Assembly: GCF_028550595.1 (NCBI RefSeq)
Contig: NZ_JAQQGN010000003.1
Coordinates: forward strand, 310,001 to 374,000
From: Luteimonas sp. BLCC-B24
GTDB taxonomy: Bacteria > Pseudomonadota > Gammaproteobacteria > Xanthomonadales > Xanthomonadaceae
Length of the DNA: 64,000 bases
Direction of reading: 5' to 3'
The translations under genes and the position numbers were made by a program. Below are positions 51,318 to 60,154 of this stretch, one piece after another. The notes under the pieces were generated by a model that searched no databases, was not told the origin of the DNA, and saw only the letters and a list, made by a program, of their open reading frames with translations. The stretch's first letter is position 1. Every line of letters begins with the position of its first letter.

Positions 51318-52502
51318 ATGTCCGCTCCGTCTCCCGCTCCGCCCAATGATGCGCTCGCGCACAGCGCGCGCCTGCGCGCGTTGATCCATGCCCAGATCGA
51401 CGAGGCCGGCGGGGCGATTCCGTTCTGGAAATTCATGGAGCTGGCGCTGTATGCGCCGGGCCTGGGCTACTACAGCGCGGGCGCGGCGAAATTCGGCGCG
51501 GCCGGCGATTTCGTCACCGCGCCCGAGCTCGGCGCGCTGTTCGCCGAGTGCATCGCCGAGGCGTTCGCGCCGGTGCTGCGCGAGCTGGGCGCGGACGCGC
51601 AGTTCTTCGAGATCGGCGGCGGCAGCGGCGCCTTCGCCGGCGATGCGCTCGGCCATCTGGCGGCGCTCGATGCCACGCCCGCGCGCTACGCGATCCTCGA
51701 GCCCAGCGCCGATCTGCGCGAACGCCAGCGCGCGCATCTGCAGCAGCGCCTGCCGCCGGATCTGTTCGCGCGCATTGAGTGGGTGGACGGCCCGATGCCG
51801 GGCGACTGGCAGGGCGTGCTGTTCGCCAACGAGGTCGTCGATGCGCTGCCCACGCCGCGCTTCGTCATCGGCGAGGGCGAGGTGTTCGAGGAGTACGTCA
51901 CCCGCGACGGCGACGGCTTCGGCCGCACCGTGCACCCGGCCGATGCGCTGCTCGCCTCGGCGGTGCGCCATGTCGAACGCCAGCGCGGTGCGCCGCTGCC
52001 GGACGGGTACCGCTCGGAGTTGCTGCCGCAATTGCCGTACTGGGTGCAGGCCGTCGCCGGTGGGCTGCGCCGGGGCGCGATGCTGTTCGTCGACTACGGT
52101 TACGCGCGCCGCGAGTACTACCGGGACGATCGCGATGTCGGCACGCTGCGCGCGTTCCATCGCCATCAGGTCAGCGGGGACGTGTTCGCGTTTCCCGGCC
52201 TGCAGGATCTCACCGCCTCGGTCGATTTCACCGCGCTGGCCGAGGCGGGCACGCACGCCGGCTTCGACTTCGCCGGCTACTGCAACCAGACCTCGCTGCT
52301 GCTCGGCAACCGGCTCGAGCAACGCCTGGCCGAGCACGAGGCACGCGCCGCCGACGAGGCCGCACGCTACGCCCTGCGCCAGCAGGCCAAGCGGCTCACG
52401 CTGCCGGGCGAGATGGGCGAGGCGTTCCAGGCGATCGGCTTCGCGAAGGACGTCGATTTCGAGCACGCCTTCCTGATCGGCGATCTGAGTCATCGCCTGT
52501 GA
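51318..52502 (+). CDS. MidA/NDUFAF7-family SAM-dependent methyltransferase
   Basis: A 394-residue class I methyltransferase. GGAIPFWKFMELALYAPGLG and then YYSAGAAKFGAAGDFVTAPE is the family N-terminal block. EIGGGSGAFAGD is the SAM-binding Gly-rich loop, and FANEVVDALPTPRF the conserved post-loop segment. LFVDYGYARREYY is also characteristic. The mitochondrial member NDUFAF7 methylates an Arg of the complex I 49-kDa subunit; whether the bacterial enzyme does the same to NuoD/NuoCD is unproven. It is followed by the VanZ gene with a GTGA overlap. Confidence 0.9.
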   Translation: MSAPSPAPPNDALAHSARLRALIHAQIDEAGGAIPFWKFMELALYAPGLGYYSAGAAKFGAAGDFVTAPELGALFAECIAEAFAPVLRELGADAQFFEIGGGSGAFAGDALGHLAALDATPARYAILEPSADLRERQRAHLQQRLPPDLFARIEWVDGPMPGDWQGVLFANEVVDALPTPRFVIGEGEVFEEYVTRDGDGFGRTVHPADALLASAVRHVERQRGAPLPDGYRSELLPQLPYWVQAVAGGLRRGAMLFVDYGYARREYYRDDRDVGTLRAFHRHQVSGDVFAFPGLQDLTASVDFTALAEAGTHAGFDFAGYCNQTSLLLGNRLEQRLAEHEARAADEAARYALRQQAKRLTLPGEMGEAFQAIGFAKDVDFEHAFLIGDLSHRL

Positions 52503-52924
52503 GCGGGCGCCTGCGCTTGGGCCGTGCGTTCAAGCCGCTGCGCCGCCCGGCGCTGTGGGGCGGGCTGTGGATCGCGGCGATCGCCGCCGTCGTCGTGCTG
52601 TCGCTGGCGCCGTCGGTGCCGATGCCCGACGTGCCCGATGGCGACAAGCTCGGTCATTTCCTCGCCTATTTCGCGCTCGCGGCGGCGGCGGTCCAGCTCT
52701 ACGCGCGCTGGTCGGCGCTGCTGGGCGCGGGGATCGGGCTGGTGCTGCTCGGCATCGGGCTCGAATACGCGCAGGGTGCATTGACCGCCACGCGCATGCA
52801 GGACGCCGCCGACGCGTTCGCCAACACGCTCGGCGTGATCGTCGGACTGTCCACACGGCTCACGCCGTTCCGCGATGTGCTGCTGCAGTTCGACACGCGC
52901 GGGCTCGACGGGGTTGGGCGCTGA
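52499..52924 (+). CDS. VanZ-like membrane protein
   Basis: A 141-residue protein with about four helices. GTG 52499 overlaps the TGA of the methyltransferase gene. LSLAPSVPMPDVPDGDKLGH and then FLAYFALAAAAVQLYA is the VanZ-domain signature (the D-K-x-x-H-F-x-A/G-Y-F core). IGLEYAQGALTATRMQDAAD and AFANTLGVIVG hold the second conserved Asp-rich block. The family is named after a teicoplanin-resistance gene, but most members have unknown roles in the envelope. No resistance cluster is present here. Confidence 0.85.
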   Translation: MSGRLRLGRAFKPLRRPALWGGLWIAAIAAVVVLSLAPSVPMPDVPDGDKLGHFLAYFALAAAAVQLYARWSALLGAGIGLVLLGIGLEYAQGALTATRMQDAADAFANTLGVIVGLSTRLTPFRDVLLQFDTRGLDGVGR

Positions 52925-52975
52925 GCGCGGTCCCGATTGCCCGATAATCTCCCCATCTCCGGCCTGGTCCATCGC

Positions 52976-53995
52976 ATGTCCGCTGTCCTGCCCTCCACTG
53001 CGCCTGCCGACGATGCCGCGCGCGCCGATGCCCGTCTCACCTGGGCCCGCGAGGCGAGCGGCGACGCGACGCTGACGCTGGTCCGTGCATCGATGGACGC
53101 CGGCTTCCGCAGTTACTGGCGCGGCGAGGCGAACGGGCTGTCGCGCATCGTCATGGATTCCCCGCCGGATCTGGAGGACGTGCGCCCGTGGCTGCGCATC
53201 CGCGATCTGCTCGAGCGCCATGGCGTGCGCGTGCCGCACGTGCTCGCGCGCGAGGTCGAGTCGGGCTTCCTGCTGCTCGAGGACCTCGGCGGCGCGACCT
53301 GCCTGCAGGCGCTGGCCTCGCTGGACGCCGACGCGCTGATGGAGGCGGCTTTCGAACAGCTGCTGCGGCTGCAGGCGATCGCGCCGCCGGAGGACCTGCC
53401 GGTGTTCGATGCGGCGCTGCTGCGGCGCGAACTCGCGCTGTTCGACGACTGGTTCCTCGGCCGGCATCTGGGCGTGACGCTCTCCGATGACGAGCGCGCC
53501 GGCTGGGAATCGGTGCAGGCGCATCTGGTCGGCGCAATGCTGGCCCAGCCGCGGGTGCTGGTGCATCGCGACTACATGCTGCGCAACCTGATGCCGGTCG
53601 AGGGCGGCGTCGCGGTACTGGATTTCCAGGATGCGGTGCGCGGGCCGATCGCCTACGACATCGCCTGCCTGCTGCGCGACGCCTTCCACAGCTGGCCCGA
53701 TGCACGGGCCGAGGCCTGGCTGGCGCGCTACCACGCCCGCGCCCAGGCCGCCGGCCTGCCGGTGCCGGTGCACCCGCGGTTCGTCCGCGATGTCGCGCTG
53801 ACCGGCGCGCAGCGGCATCTCAAGGTCATGGGCATCTTCGCGCGGCTGCATCATCGTGACGGCAAGCCGAAGTACCTCGCCGATGCGCCGCGGTTCCTGG
53901 CTTATCTGGATGCCGTCGTGCCCACGGATCCGGCGCTCGAGCCGCTGGGCGCGCTGCTCGATCGCCATGTACGCCCGCGCCTCGCCGCGCGCTGA
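52976..53995 (+). CDS. AmgK-like N-acetylmuramate/N-acetylglucosamine kinase
   Basis: A 339-residue phosphotransferase of the aminoglycoside phosphotransferase fold. The catalytic loop is VLVHRDYMLRNLM, and the metal-binding Asp follows in VAVLDFQDAVRGPIAYD. ESGFLLLEDLGGATCLQAL is the hinge between lobes. The H-R-D-Y-x2-RN and DFQDA-x2-GP forms are those of AmgK, the anomeric sugar kinase of peptidoglycan recycling. AmgK works with the uridylyltransferase MurU, usually encoded directly after it; here a VOC-family gene follows instead. ATG 52976 is chosen. Function is therefore likely but not certain. Confidence 0.82.
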   Translation: MSAVLPSTAPADDAARADARLTWAREASGDATLTLVRASMDAGFRSYWRGEANGLSRIVMDSPPDLEDVRPWLRIRDLLERHGVRVPHVLAREVESGFLLLEDLGGATCLQALASLDADALMEAAFEQLLRLQAIAPPEDLPVFDAALLRRELALFDDWFLGRHLGVTLSDDERAGWESVQAHLVGAMLAQPRVLVHRDYMLRNLMPVEGGVAVLDFQDAVRGPIAYDIACLLRDAFHSWPDARAEAWLARYHARAQAAGLPVPVHPRFVRDVALTGAQRHLKVMGIFARLHHRDGKPKYLADAPRFLAYLDAVVPTDPALEPLGALLDRHVRPRLAAR

Positions 53996-54013
53996 GCCGA
54001 AGGCGCCGACGCC

Positions 54014-54367
54014 ATGCAGACGGTGATCCCGCAGCTGCGCATGACCGACGCCGGGCGCAGCCTCGCGTTCTACGCGGCGCTCGGCTTCACCGTCGACTGG
54101 GAGCATCGTTTCGAGGCAGGCATGCCGCTGTTCGCGCAGCTCACCCGCGACGGGCAGACGCTGTTCCTGACCGCCCATGCCGGCGATTGCGCGCCGGGCG
54201 GCGCGGTCTATTTCAAGGTGGCCGACGTCGATGCCTGCGCGCGTGCGTTCGCCGCGGCCGGCGTCCCGATCGTGCAGCCGCCCTGGGACACCGACTGGGG
54301 CACGCGCGAACTGCTGCTCGTCGATCCCGACCACAACCGCCTGCGGTTCGCGCAGCATGCCGACTGA
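54014..54367 (+). CDS. VOC-family (glyoxalase/bleomycin-resistance-like) protein
   Basis: A 117-residue vicinal-oxygen-chelate protein with the two beta-alpha-beta-beta-beta units. MTDAGRSLAFYAALGFTVDW opens the first, and GAVYFKVADVDACARAFAAA opens the second. WDTDWGTRELLLVDPDHNRL is the characteristic closing strand (W-G-x-R-x-x-x-x-x-DPDGN type). No signal peptide. It may bind a drug or act as a small lyase or dioxygenase; no specific activity is indicated. It lies 18 bases after the AmgK-like gene and is probably cotranscribed. Confidence 0.85.
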   Translation: MQTVIPQLRMTDAGRSLAFYAALGFTVDWEHRFEAGMPLFAQLTRDGQTLFLTAHAGDCAPGGAVYFKVADVDACARAFAAAGVPIVQPPWDTDWGTRELLLVDPDHNRLRFAQHAD

Positions 54368-54393
54368 TCGCGCCGCGACGCGAGGAGACTCGA

Positions 54394-55233
54394 ATGGATG
54401 ACCTGTTCTCAGACGCACCCGCACCCGTCGACGGCATCCGCACCGGCATCGGCGGCTGGACGTATCCGGCGTGGCGCGACAACTTCTATCCCAGGGGCCT
54501 GGTGCAGAAACGCGAGCTGGAATACGCCAGCCGCCACCTGACCGCGATCGAGATCAACGGCACGTTCTACGGTGCGCAGAAGCCGGCGACCTATGCGAAG
54601 TGGGCCGGCGAGACGCCGGAGGGCTTCGTGTTCACGCTCAAGGCGCCGCGCCACATCGTCGGTGCGCGCACGCTGGCGGACACCGGACAGCAGATCGCGG
54701 CCTTCGTCCACGGCGGCATCGCCGAACTCGGCGACCGCCTCGGCCCGCTGCTGTGGCAGTTCGCGCCGCAGCGGCGCTTCGATGCCGACGACGTCGAAGC
54801 GTTCCTCGATCTGCTGCCCGACACCGTCGACGGCCTGCCGCTGCGGCACGCGGTGGAGGTGCGGCATCCGGCGTTCCAGAGCACGGCCTGGCTGCGCCTG
54901 GCGCGCGCGCGCGGCGTGGCGACGGTGTTCACCGATTCGTCCGATTACCCGTCGTTTGCCGACATCACCGGCGGCTTCGTCTACGCCCGGTTGATGGCCA
55001 GTCGCGAGGAGCACCGGGACGGCTATCCCGGTCTGCAGCTCGACGCCTGGGCCGAGCGCGCGCGCCAGTGGGCACGCGGTGAAGCGCCGGGCGATCTGCC
55101 CTACGTCGACGCGCGCGACGCGGCACCACGCACCCCGCGCGACACCTTCGTGTTCTTCATCTCGGCCGCCAAGGCGCGCAACCCGGCGGCGGCGATGGCA
55201 TTGCAGCAGCGGCTGGACAAGGCCGCGCGCTAG
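54394..55233 (+). CDS. DUF72-domain protein (YecE-like)
   Basis: A 279-residue protein of the DUF72/YecE family with a TIM-barrel-like fold. IRTGIGGWTYPAWRDNFYPR is the family opening (G-x-x-G-W-x-Y-x-x-W). LTAIEINGTFYGAQKPATYA and FTLKAPRHIVG follow, then AVEVRHPAF and TDSSDYPSFADITG. FVYARLMASREEHRDGYPG corresponds to the conserved R-x-H motif. The function is unresolved; nuclease activity has been proposed for some relatives. It follows the VOC gene by 26 bases. Its last codons overlap the 3-prime end of the convergent LysR gene. Confidence 0.88.
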   Translation: MDDLFSDAPAPVDGIRTGIGGWTYPAWRDNFYPRGLVQKRELEYASRHLTAIEINGTFYGAQKPATYAKWAGETPEGFVFTLKAPRHIVGARTLADTGQQIAAFVHGGIAELGDRLGPLLWQFAPQRRFDADDVEAFLDLLPDTVDGLPLRHAVEVRHPAFQSTAWLRLARARGVATVFTDSSDYPSFADITGGFVYARLMASREEHRDGYPGLQLDAWAERARQWARGEAPGDLPYVDARDAAPRTPRDTFVFFISAAKARNPAAAMALQQRLDKAAR

Positions 55234-56204
55234 GCGGTCGCCGGATCGCTGGCGGCGGCGCCAACGGGCGGCGCGGTTGCGGACGCGACGTCCGGCCCGG
55301 GCGCGGGCGACGGTGTGCGATGCGTGCCACGTGCCGTGTCGATCACCCACTCGGCGAAAGCGCGCGCGGCCGGACGCAGTCGGCGGTGCCCCGGCAGGAC
55401 CAGGTGGTAGGACCAGCGACCGTCGACGCAGGGGCCAGGCAGCCGGAACAGGCGTCCACTGGCGAGAAGCGGCGTGACGATGCACTGCCGCGCAAGCGCG
55501 GCGCCGAGGCCGTGCGCGGCCGCTTCGAGCGCGCCCATGGCGTCGGTGAAGCGCAGCCGCGCGTCGGGCCCGAGATCGACGATGCCGGCGGCCCGGAACC
55601 AGTCCGGCCACCCCTGGTGCCCGTTGTCGGCGATCAATGGCAGTGCAGCGACATCGCGCGCCGTGGTCACCGCGCGGACACCGGGCAACGCCGGCGACGC
55701 GACCGCGAACAGCTGTTCGTGCATCAGCAGCGTGGCCTGCGCGCCGGACCAGTGCCCCGGGCCGAGCCGGATCGCCAGATCGGGGCCGTTGTCGTCGAAG
55801 CGGGCCAGAGCGAAGCCCGTCTCTACGCTCAGGCGGATGCCGGGATGCGCGTCGGAGAACGCGGACAAGCGCGGGATCAACCACGCGGAGGCGAACGAAT
55901 GCAGCGTGGCCACGCGTACGACGTCGTGGTCCTGGTGGGTGCGCAGACGACGCAGCACGTCCTCCAGATCGGCGAGCGAACTGCTCGCGACATCGGCCAG
56001 CTGGCGACCGGCGGCCGTCAGCGAGACGCCGCGCGCATGACGCTGGAACAGAGGCAGACCGAGCCGCGCTTCCAGCTTGCGCACGTGATGGCTGACGGCG
56101 CTCGCAGTGAGGTGGAGCTCCTCGCCCGCGTGGGCGAAATTCTGATGCCGGGCCGCGGCCTCGAACGCCGCCAGCGCTGACAGCCACTCGGCGCGTGTCC
56201 CCAT
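55230..56204 (-). CDS. LysR-family transcriptional regulator (GcvA-like)
   Basis: A 324-residue regulator. The helix-turn-helix occupies about residues 10-65 (LSALAAFEAAARHQNFAHAG and then EELHLTASAVSHHVRKLEAR). The substrate-binding domain follows (WLIPRLSAFSDAHPGIRLSV, then DLAIRLGPGHW). The HHVRKLE form and DLAIR motif are typical of GcvA-type members. ATG 56204 is chosen over the longer frame to 56300. It is divergent from an EamA transporter gene 143 bases away, which it probably controls. The effector is unknown. A roughly 30-residue Pro/Ala-rich tail is unusual. Confidence 0.9.
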   Translation of the reverse strand: MGTRAEWLSALAAFEAAARHQNFAHAGEELHLTASAVSHHVRKLEARLGLPLFQRHARGVSLTAAGRQLADVASSSLADLEDVLRRLRTHQDHDVVRVATLHSFASAWLIPRLSAFSDAHPGIRLSVETGFALARFDDNGPDLAIRLGPGHWSGAQATLLMHEQLFAVASPALPGVRAVTTARDVAALPLIADNGHQGWPDWFRAAGIVDLGPDARLRFTDAMGALEAAAHGLGAALARQCIVTPLLASGRLFRLPGPCVDGRWSYHLVLPGHRRLRPAARAFAEWVIDTARGTHRTPSPAPGPDVASATAPPVGAAASDPATA

Positions 56205-56347
56205 ATCAGCCTCAAGCCAGATTCGTGGTCGACAGCGAAAGTATGCGCTTGTCGCGGGCGATGGACCGGCCAGACTGGCGCTGCCCACAAGCTGGCTCAT
56301 GTCGGACCCACGATCCGACGTCCGTCGCCCACTCCGCAGGGAGCTCC

Positions 56348-57241
56348 ATGTCCGCGCACACCACTGCCACGCCGCTGTCCGGCCACGACGCGCGCTGGAT
56401 CACGCCGCTCGAGATCGGCGTGCTCGGCGCAATCTGGGGCGCCTCGTTCCTGTTCATGCGGATCGCCGCGCCCGAATTCGGACCGGCGGCACTCGTCGAA
56501 GTGAGGCTGGCGCTGGGCGCGATCGTGCTGCTGCCGTTCCTGTGGCGAGCCCGCGCGTCGTTTCCCCTGCGACTGTGGCCCAAGCTCGCGCTGATCGGCG
56601 CCATCAATTCGGCGGTGCCGTTTCTGCTGTTCGCCTGGGCGGCCGAGCGCGCGCCGGCCGGTGTCGGCGCCATCTGCAACGCGCTGACCGTGCTGTTCAC
56701 CGCGCTCGTCGGTGCGCTGTTTTTCAGCGAGCGCATCGGCTGGGCCCGCAGCGCGACCCTGGCGGTGGGCTTCGCCGGTGTCGTCGTCCTCGCCAGCGGC
56801 CGCATCGAAGGCGACGCGATCGGCCCCGCGGTGCTCGCCGGCGCTGCGGCCGCGCTTCTGTACGGAATCGGCATCAACCTCGTCCGCCGCCAGCTCTCGG
56901 GCCTGCCCGCGACCGCGGTCGCCCCGGCGACGTTGGCGTGCGCGGCGGTCCTGGTGCTGCCGTTCGCGATCGCGCAGTGGCCTCAGCACCCCATCTCGTC
57001 GCGGGCCTGGGGGTCCGTCGCACTGCTCGGCGTTCTGTGCACCGGGGCCGCGTTCGTCATGTACTACCGGCTGATCGCGCGCATCGGCGCAGGCCGCGCC
57101 TCGACGGTGACGTACCTGGTGCCGGTCTTCGGCGTCGCCTGGGCGTGGGGGTTGCTGGGCGAGACGCCGACCCTGCGCATGGCGATCGCCGGCGGGCTGA
57201 TCCTCGGCAGCGTCGCCCTGAGCCAGCGACTGCCCAGATGA
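56348..57241 (+). CDS. EamA/DMT-superfamily transporter
   Basis: A 297-residue inner-membrane protein with ten helices in two EamA repeats. The first repeat begins IGVLGAIWGASFLFMRIAAP. FAWAAERAPAGVGAICNALT closes it, and GRASTVTYLVPVFGVAWAWG lies in the second. These proteins export metabolites or amino acids, and specificity cannot be read from sequence. GGGAGCTCC precedes the ATG. The gene is divergent from the LysR-type gene, which suggests inducible efflux. Confidence 0.9.
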   Translation: MSAHTTATPLSGHDARWITPLEIGVLGAIWGASFLFMRIAAPEFGPAALVEVRLALGAIVLLPFLWRARASFPLRLWPKLALIGAINSAVPFLLFAWAAERAPAGVGAICNALTVLFTALVGALFFSERIGWARSATLAVGFAGVVVLASGRIEGDAIGPAVLAGAAAALLYGIGINLVRRQLSGLPATAVAPATLACAAVLVLPFAIAQWPQHPISSRAWGSVALLGVLCTGAAFVMYYRLIARIGAGRASTVTYLVPVFGVAWAWGLLGETPTLRMAIAGGLILGSVALSQRLPR

Positions 57242-57331
57242 CCACGCCTGGCGTCCGACGTCGCGACATCGCGTCATCCGGCGACGCACGTCCGCGGCAC
57301 GTCCCGCGTCGTTGCCGGATGGCGGGGGCCG

Positions 57332-58573
57332 TCACCCGCTCCGCGGATCGACGCCGGCACGCGACGCCGCGATCGCCGCGATCCGCGCCTTGCGCAGCGC
57401 CTCGCCGACGGCCGGCCCGGTGAGGCCGCGGGCAGCGATGTCGCGTGCGTGGACCGCGAGCGCAGCGGTGTGGGCCGCGCGCAGCAGCGCGCCCTGCGGA
57501 TAGGCATCCTCGGCGCTGCCCAGGCGGCCGCGCTTGTCGCATTCGCACACCAGCGCGAGCTGGGCGATGCGCTCGGGCTTGCGGAAACCGTCGCAACGCG
57601 CGATCAGGTCGTGCAGCGTCTCGTTGCGCAGCTCGGCGATGCGATGCACGTTGAGATGTTCGCGGCAGGCGATGATCGCGAGTTCGCGATGCGCCGCCGG
57701 CACCTTCAGCCGCGTGCACAGCGCATCCAGCGGTTTCAGGCCGGCATGTTCGTGGCCGATGTGGCGGGGCAGCGTGTCCTTCGGCGTCAGCGCCTTGCCC
57801 AGATCGTGGGTCAGCGCCGCGAAGCCGATCAGCGCATCGCCCGGCGCGAGCCGCGCGGCCATGTCGCTGACCAGTTCCTGGTGCACGCCGGTGTCGACCT
57901 CGGGATGGAATTCGGCGCGCTGCGGCACGCCGTAGAGCGCATCGACCTCCGGCAGCACCACCGCGAGTGCGCCGCAGTCGTGCAGCGTGCGCAGGAACGC
58001 CGACGGCTGCGCCGACGCCAGCGCGCGCGACAGCTCCTGCCACACCCGTTCGGGCGTCAGCGCCTCGAGTTCGCCGGCCTCGACCATGCCGCGCATCAGG
58101 TCCATCGTCTCGGCGGCCACGGTGAAGCCGAGCGGCGCGAAGCGGGCCATGAAGCGCGCGGCGCGCAGCACCCGCAACGGGTCTTCGGCGAACGCCGGGC
58201 CGACATGCCGCAGCACGCGCGCCTCGATGTCGCGCACGCCGCCGTAGGGGTCGACGAGGCGGCCGTCGGGCGCTTCGGCAATCGCGTTGATCGTGAAGTC
58301 GCGACGACCGAGATCCTGCTCCAGCGTCACCGATGGATCGGCGTCGACGACGAAACCGCGGTAGCCGCGTCCGGATTTGCGCTCGGTCCGCGCCAGCGCG
58401 TACTCCTCGCCCGTCTGCGGATGCAGGAACACCGGGAAATCGCGCCCGATCGCGCGGAAGCCGGCCGCCTCCATCGCCGCCTGGGTTTCGCCGACGACGA
58501 CCCAGTCGCGGTCGCCGGGCGGGCGTCCCAGCAGACGGTCGCGCACTGCACCGCCGACGAGATAGATGTGCAT
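57332..58573 (-). CDS. cca: Multifunctional CCA-adding enzyme
   Basis: A 413-residue tRNA nucleotidyltransferase that builds or repairs the 3-prime CCA end. ATG 58573 gives [16 protein letters not shown], the family start. The catalytic Asp pair lies in [10 protein letters not shown], and [20 protein letters not shown] and [12 protein letters not shown] form the nucleotide-recognition neck. The C-terminal HD domain ([17 protein letters not shown]) carries the metal-dependent phosphatase site found in the E. coli-type enzyme, whose length of 412 residues it nearly matches. Monocistronic on the minus strand. Confidence 0.96.
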   Translation of the reverse strand: MHIYLVGGAVRDRLLGRPPGDRDWVVVGETQAAMEAAGFRAIGRDFPVFLHPQTGEEYALARTERKSGRGYRGFVVDADPSVTLEQDLGRRDFTINAIAEAPDGRLVDPYGGVRDIEARVLRHVGPAFAEDPLRVLRAARFMARFAPLGFTVAAETMDLMRGMVEAGELEALTPERVWQELSRALASAQPSAFLRTLHDCGALAVVLPEVDALYGVPQRAEFHPEVDTGVHQELVSDMAARLAPGDALIGFAALTHDLGKALTPKDTLPRHIGHEHAGLKPLDALCTRLKVPAAHRELAIIACREHLNVHRIAELRNETLHDLIARCDGFRKPERIAQLALVCECDKRGRLGSAEDAYPQGALLRAAHTAALAVHARDIAARGLTGPAVGEALRKARIAAIAASRAGVDPRSG

Positions 58574-58945
58574 GGACATGGACGGATGCCGGATCACGAG
58601 AGGAGCGTCGCCGTGCAGCCTAACGGGCTTCGGCCCCGGACGGTCCGAACTCGCGTCCGGAGGTCGCGCGCTCGGCCTCGTTCATTCGCGAGCGGACGTC
58701 GTGGAAGGTCCAGGTCCGGGGTTCGGTGTGCCGGCGGTAATGGCGCCGGCGCAGCCCTGCGATCGGCTCGGCGCGCATTGTTCCAGCTGCGCCCGGTGCC
58801 CTGAAGCGCGCTTCACGGCCACGATCGAGCGCGTCGTGCGCTGCACGCGTGTGTGCTTCGCGCACGGGCAGGCGCGAAGCACACGGCCATGCACGTCCTG
58901 TACGGCGGGCGCACTAGACTGGCGAACACCCCTTGGAGTGCCGCT
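58574..58945. other. Divergent intergenic region with a strong inverted repeat
   Basis: No gene is supported in the 372 bases between cca and the CNNM-like gene. A perfect 13-base inverted repeat GTGTGCTTCGCGC / GCGCGAAGCACAC lies at 58851-58884 with an 8-base loop, about 60 bases before the CNNM-like start. No T-run follows it, so it is not a standard terminator; it may act in the leader of that gene. Confidence 0.5.
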
Positions 58946-60133
58946 GTGCCGCGTCCTGTGATCCCGCGCCTGTGTCTCGCGCTGCTGCTGTGCCTGCCCG
59001 CCGCCGCGTTCGCCGCACCGGCGTCCGTGGCCGGTAGCGGAGATGCGGTCGACATCACGCTGATGCTGGTCTACCTGACGGCGGCGATCGGTCTCTCGTT
59101 CCTGTGCTCGATCGCCGAATCGGTGCTGCTGAGCATCACCCCGTCGTTCATCGCCGGCCTGCAGGCCGAGCGGCCGCGGCTGGCGGCGACGCTGCGCACG
59201 CTGCGCCACGACCGCATCGACCAGTCGCTGGCGGGCATCCTGACGCTCAACACCATCGCGCATACCGCGGGCGCGGTCGGTGCCGGCGCGAAGGCGTCCG
59301 ATGCCTTCGGCAGTGCCTGGGTGGGCGTGTTCTCGGCGGTGGCCACGCTGCTGATCCTGTTCGTGTCGGAAATCGTGCCCAAGACCCTCGGCGCGCAGTA
59401 CTGGCGCCAGCTCGCGGCCCCGGTGGCGAGCTTCGTGCGCGTGCTGATCCTGGTGCTGTATCCGCTCATCCGGCTGTCCGATCTGCTGACCCGGGTGATC
59501 TCGCGCGGGCGTCAGGCGCACGTGTTCAACCGCGAGGAGTTCATCGCGATGGCGGGCGTCGGCGAGTCGAGCGGCGACATCCTGCCGCGCGAGTCGACGA
59601 TTCTCCGCAACCTGTTCCGCATGTCCGAACTGTGCGCCGAGGACGTGATGACCCCGCGGCCGGTGGTGGCGGCGCTGCGCGACGACACCCGCGTGTCCGA
59701 TGCGCTGGCCGACCGGCGCGCGGCGCCGTTCTCGCGCATTCCGGTGTATCGCGACGACATCCACGATGCCGATGCCTTCGTGTTGCGCGCCGAGCTGCTG
59801 CAGGCCGAGGCCCGCGGCGAGGGCGACGCGCCGCTGCGCCCGCTGGCGCGCCCGCTGCGCAGCGTGCCCGAAGGCATGGCGCTGACCGCGCTGCTGGAGT
59901 TCCTGCTCGACCGCCGTCAGCAGATCGCCCTGGTGGTCGACGAATACGGCTCGACCCGCGGTGTGGTGACGATGGAGGATGTCGTCGAGACCCTGCTCGG
60001 GCAGGAGATCATCGACGAGAGCGATCGCGTGTCCGACATGCAGCGCCTCGCGCGCCGCCGTTGGGCGGATCGCGCGGCGGCGCACGGGCTGCCGGTCGAT
60101 GCGCGCGACGATCAGGCGGGCGGCGGCCGCTGA
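58946..60133 (+). CDS. CNNM/CorC-family transporter-associated protein (DUF21-CBS)
   Basis: A 395-residue membrane protein. GTG 58946 is preceded by GGAG at eight bases. The signal-like first helix (VPRPVIPRLCLALLLC) is followed by the DUF21 domain, with FLCSIAESVLLSITPSFIAG and SEIVPKTLGAQYWRQL. The cytosolic CBS pair starts about residue 225 (VMTPRPVVAALRDDTRVSD) and ends VVDEYGSTRGVVTMEDVVETLLGQ. The C-terminal CorC_HlyC domain is missing, since the chain stops about 40 residues after the CBS pair. The family is linked to Mg/Co efflux and is often called hemolysin-like. No hemolysis is implied. Confidence 0.9.
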   Translation: MPRPVIPRLCLALLLCLPAAAFAAPASVAGSGDAVDITLMLVYLTAAIGLSFLCSIAESVLLSITPSFIAGLQAERPRLAATLRTLRHDRIDQSLAGILTLNTIAHTAGAVGAGAKASDAFGSAWVGVFSAVATLLILFVSEIVPKTLGAQYWRQLAAPVASFVRVLILVLYPLIRLSDLLTRVISRGRQAHVFNREEFIAMAGVGESSGDILPRESTILRNLFRMSELCAEDVMTPRPVVAALRDDTRVSDALADRRAAPFSRIPVYRDDIHDADAFVLRAELLQAEARGEGDAPLRPLARPLRSVPEGMALTALLEFLLDRRQQIALVVDEYGSTRGVVTMEDVVETLLGQEIIDESDRVSDMQRLARRRWADRAAAHGLPVDARDDQAGGGR

Positions 60134-60154
60134 GTCAGGGGCCGGCGTGGACCG

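Noticed and set aside
52499..52924. VanZ as evidence of glycopeptide resistance
   Set aside because: There are no vanHAX, vanRS or vanY genes near it. VanZ-like proteins are common in unrelated contexts.
58946..60133. Calling the DUF21-CBS protein a hemolysin
   Set aside because: The hemolysin label in this family is historical. Nothing in the sequence indicates a secreted toxin, and the CorC_HlyC domain is absent.
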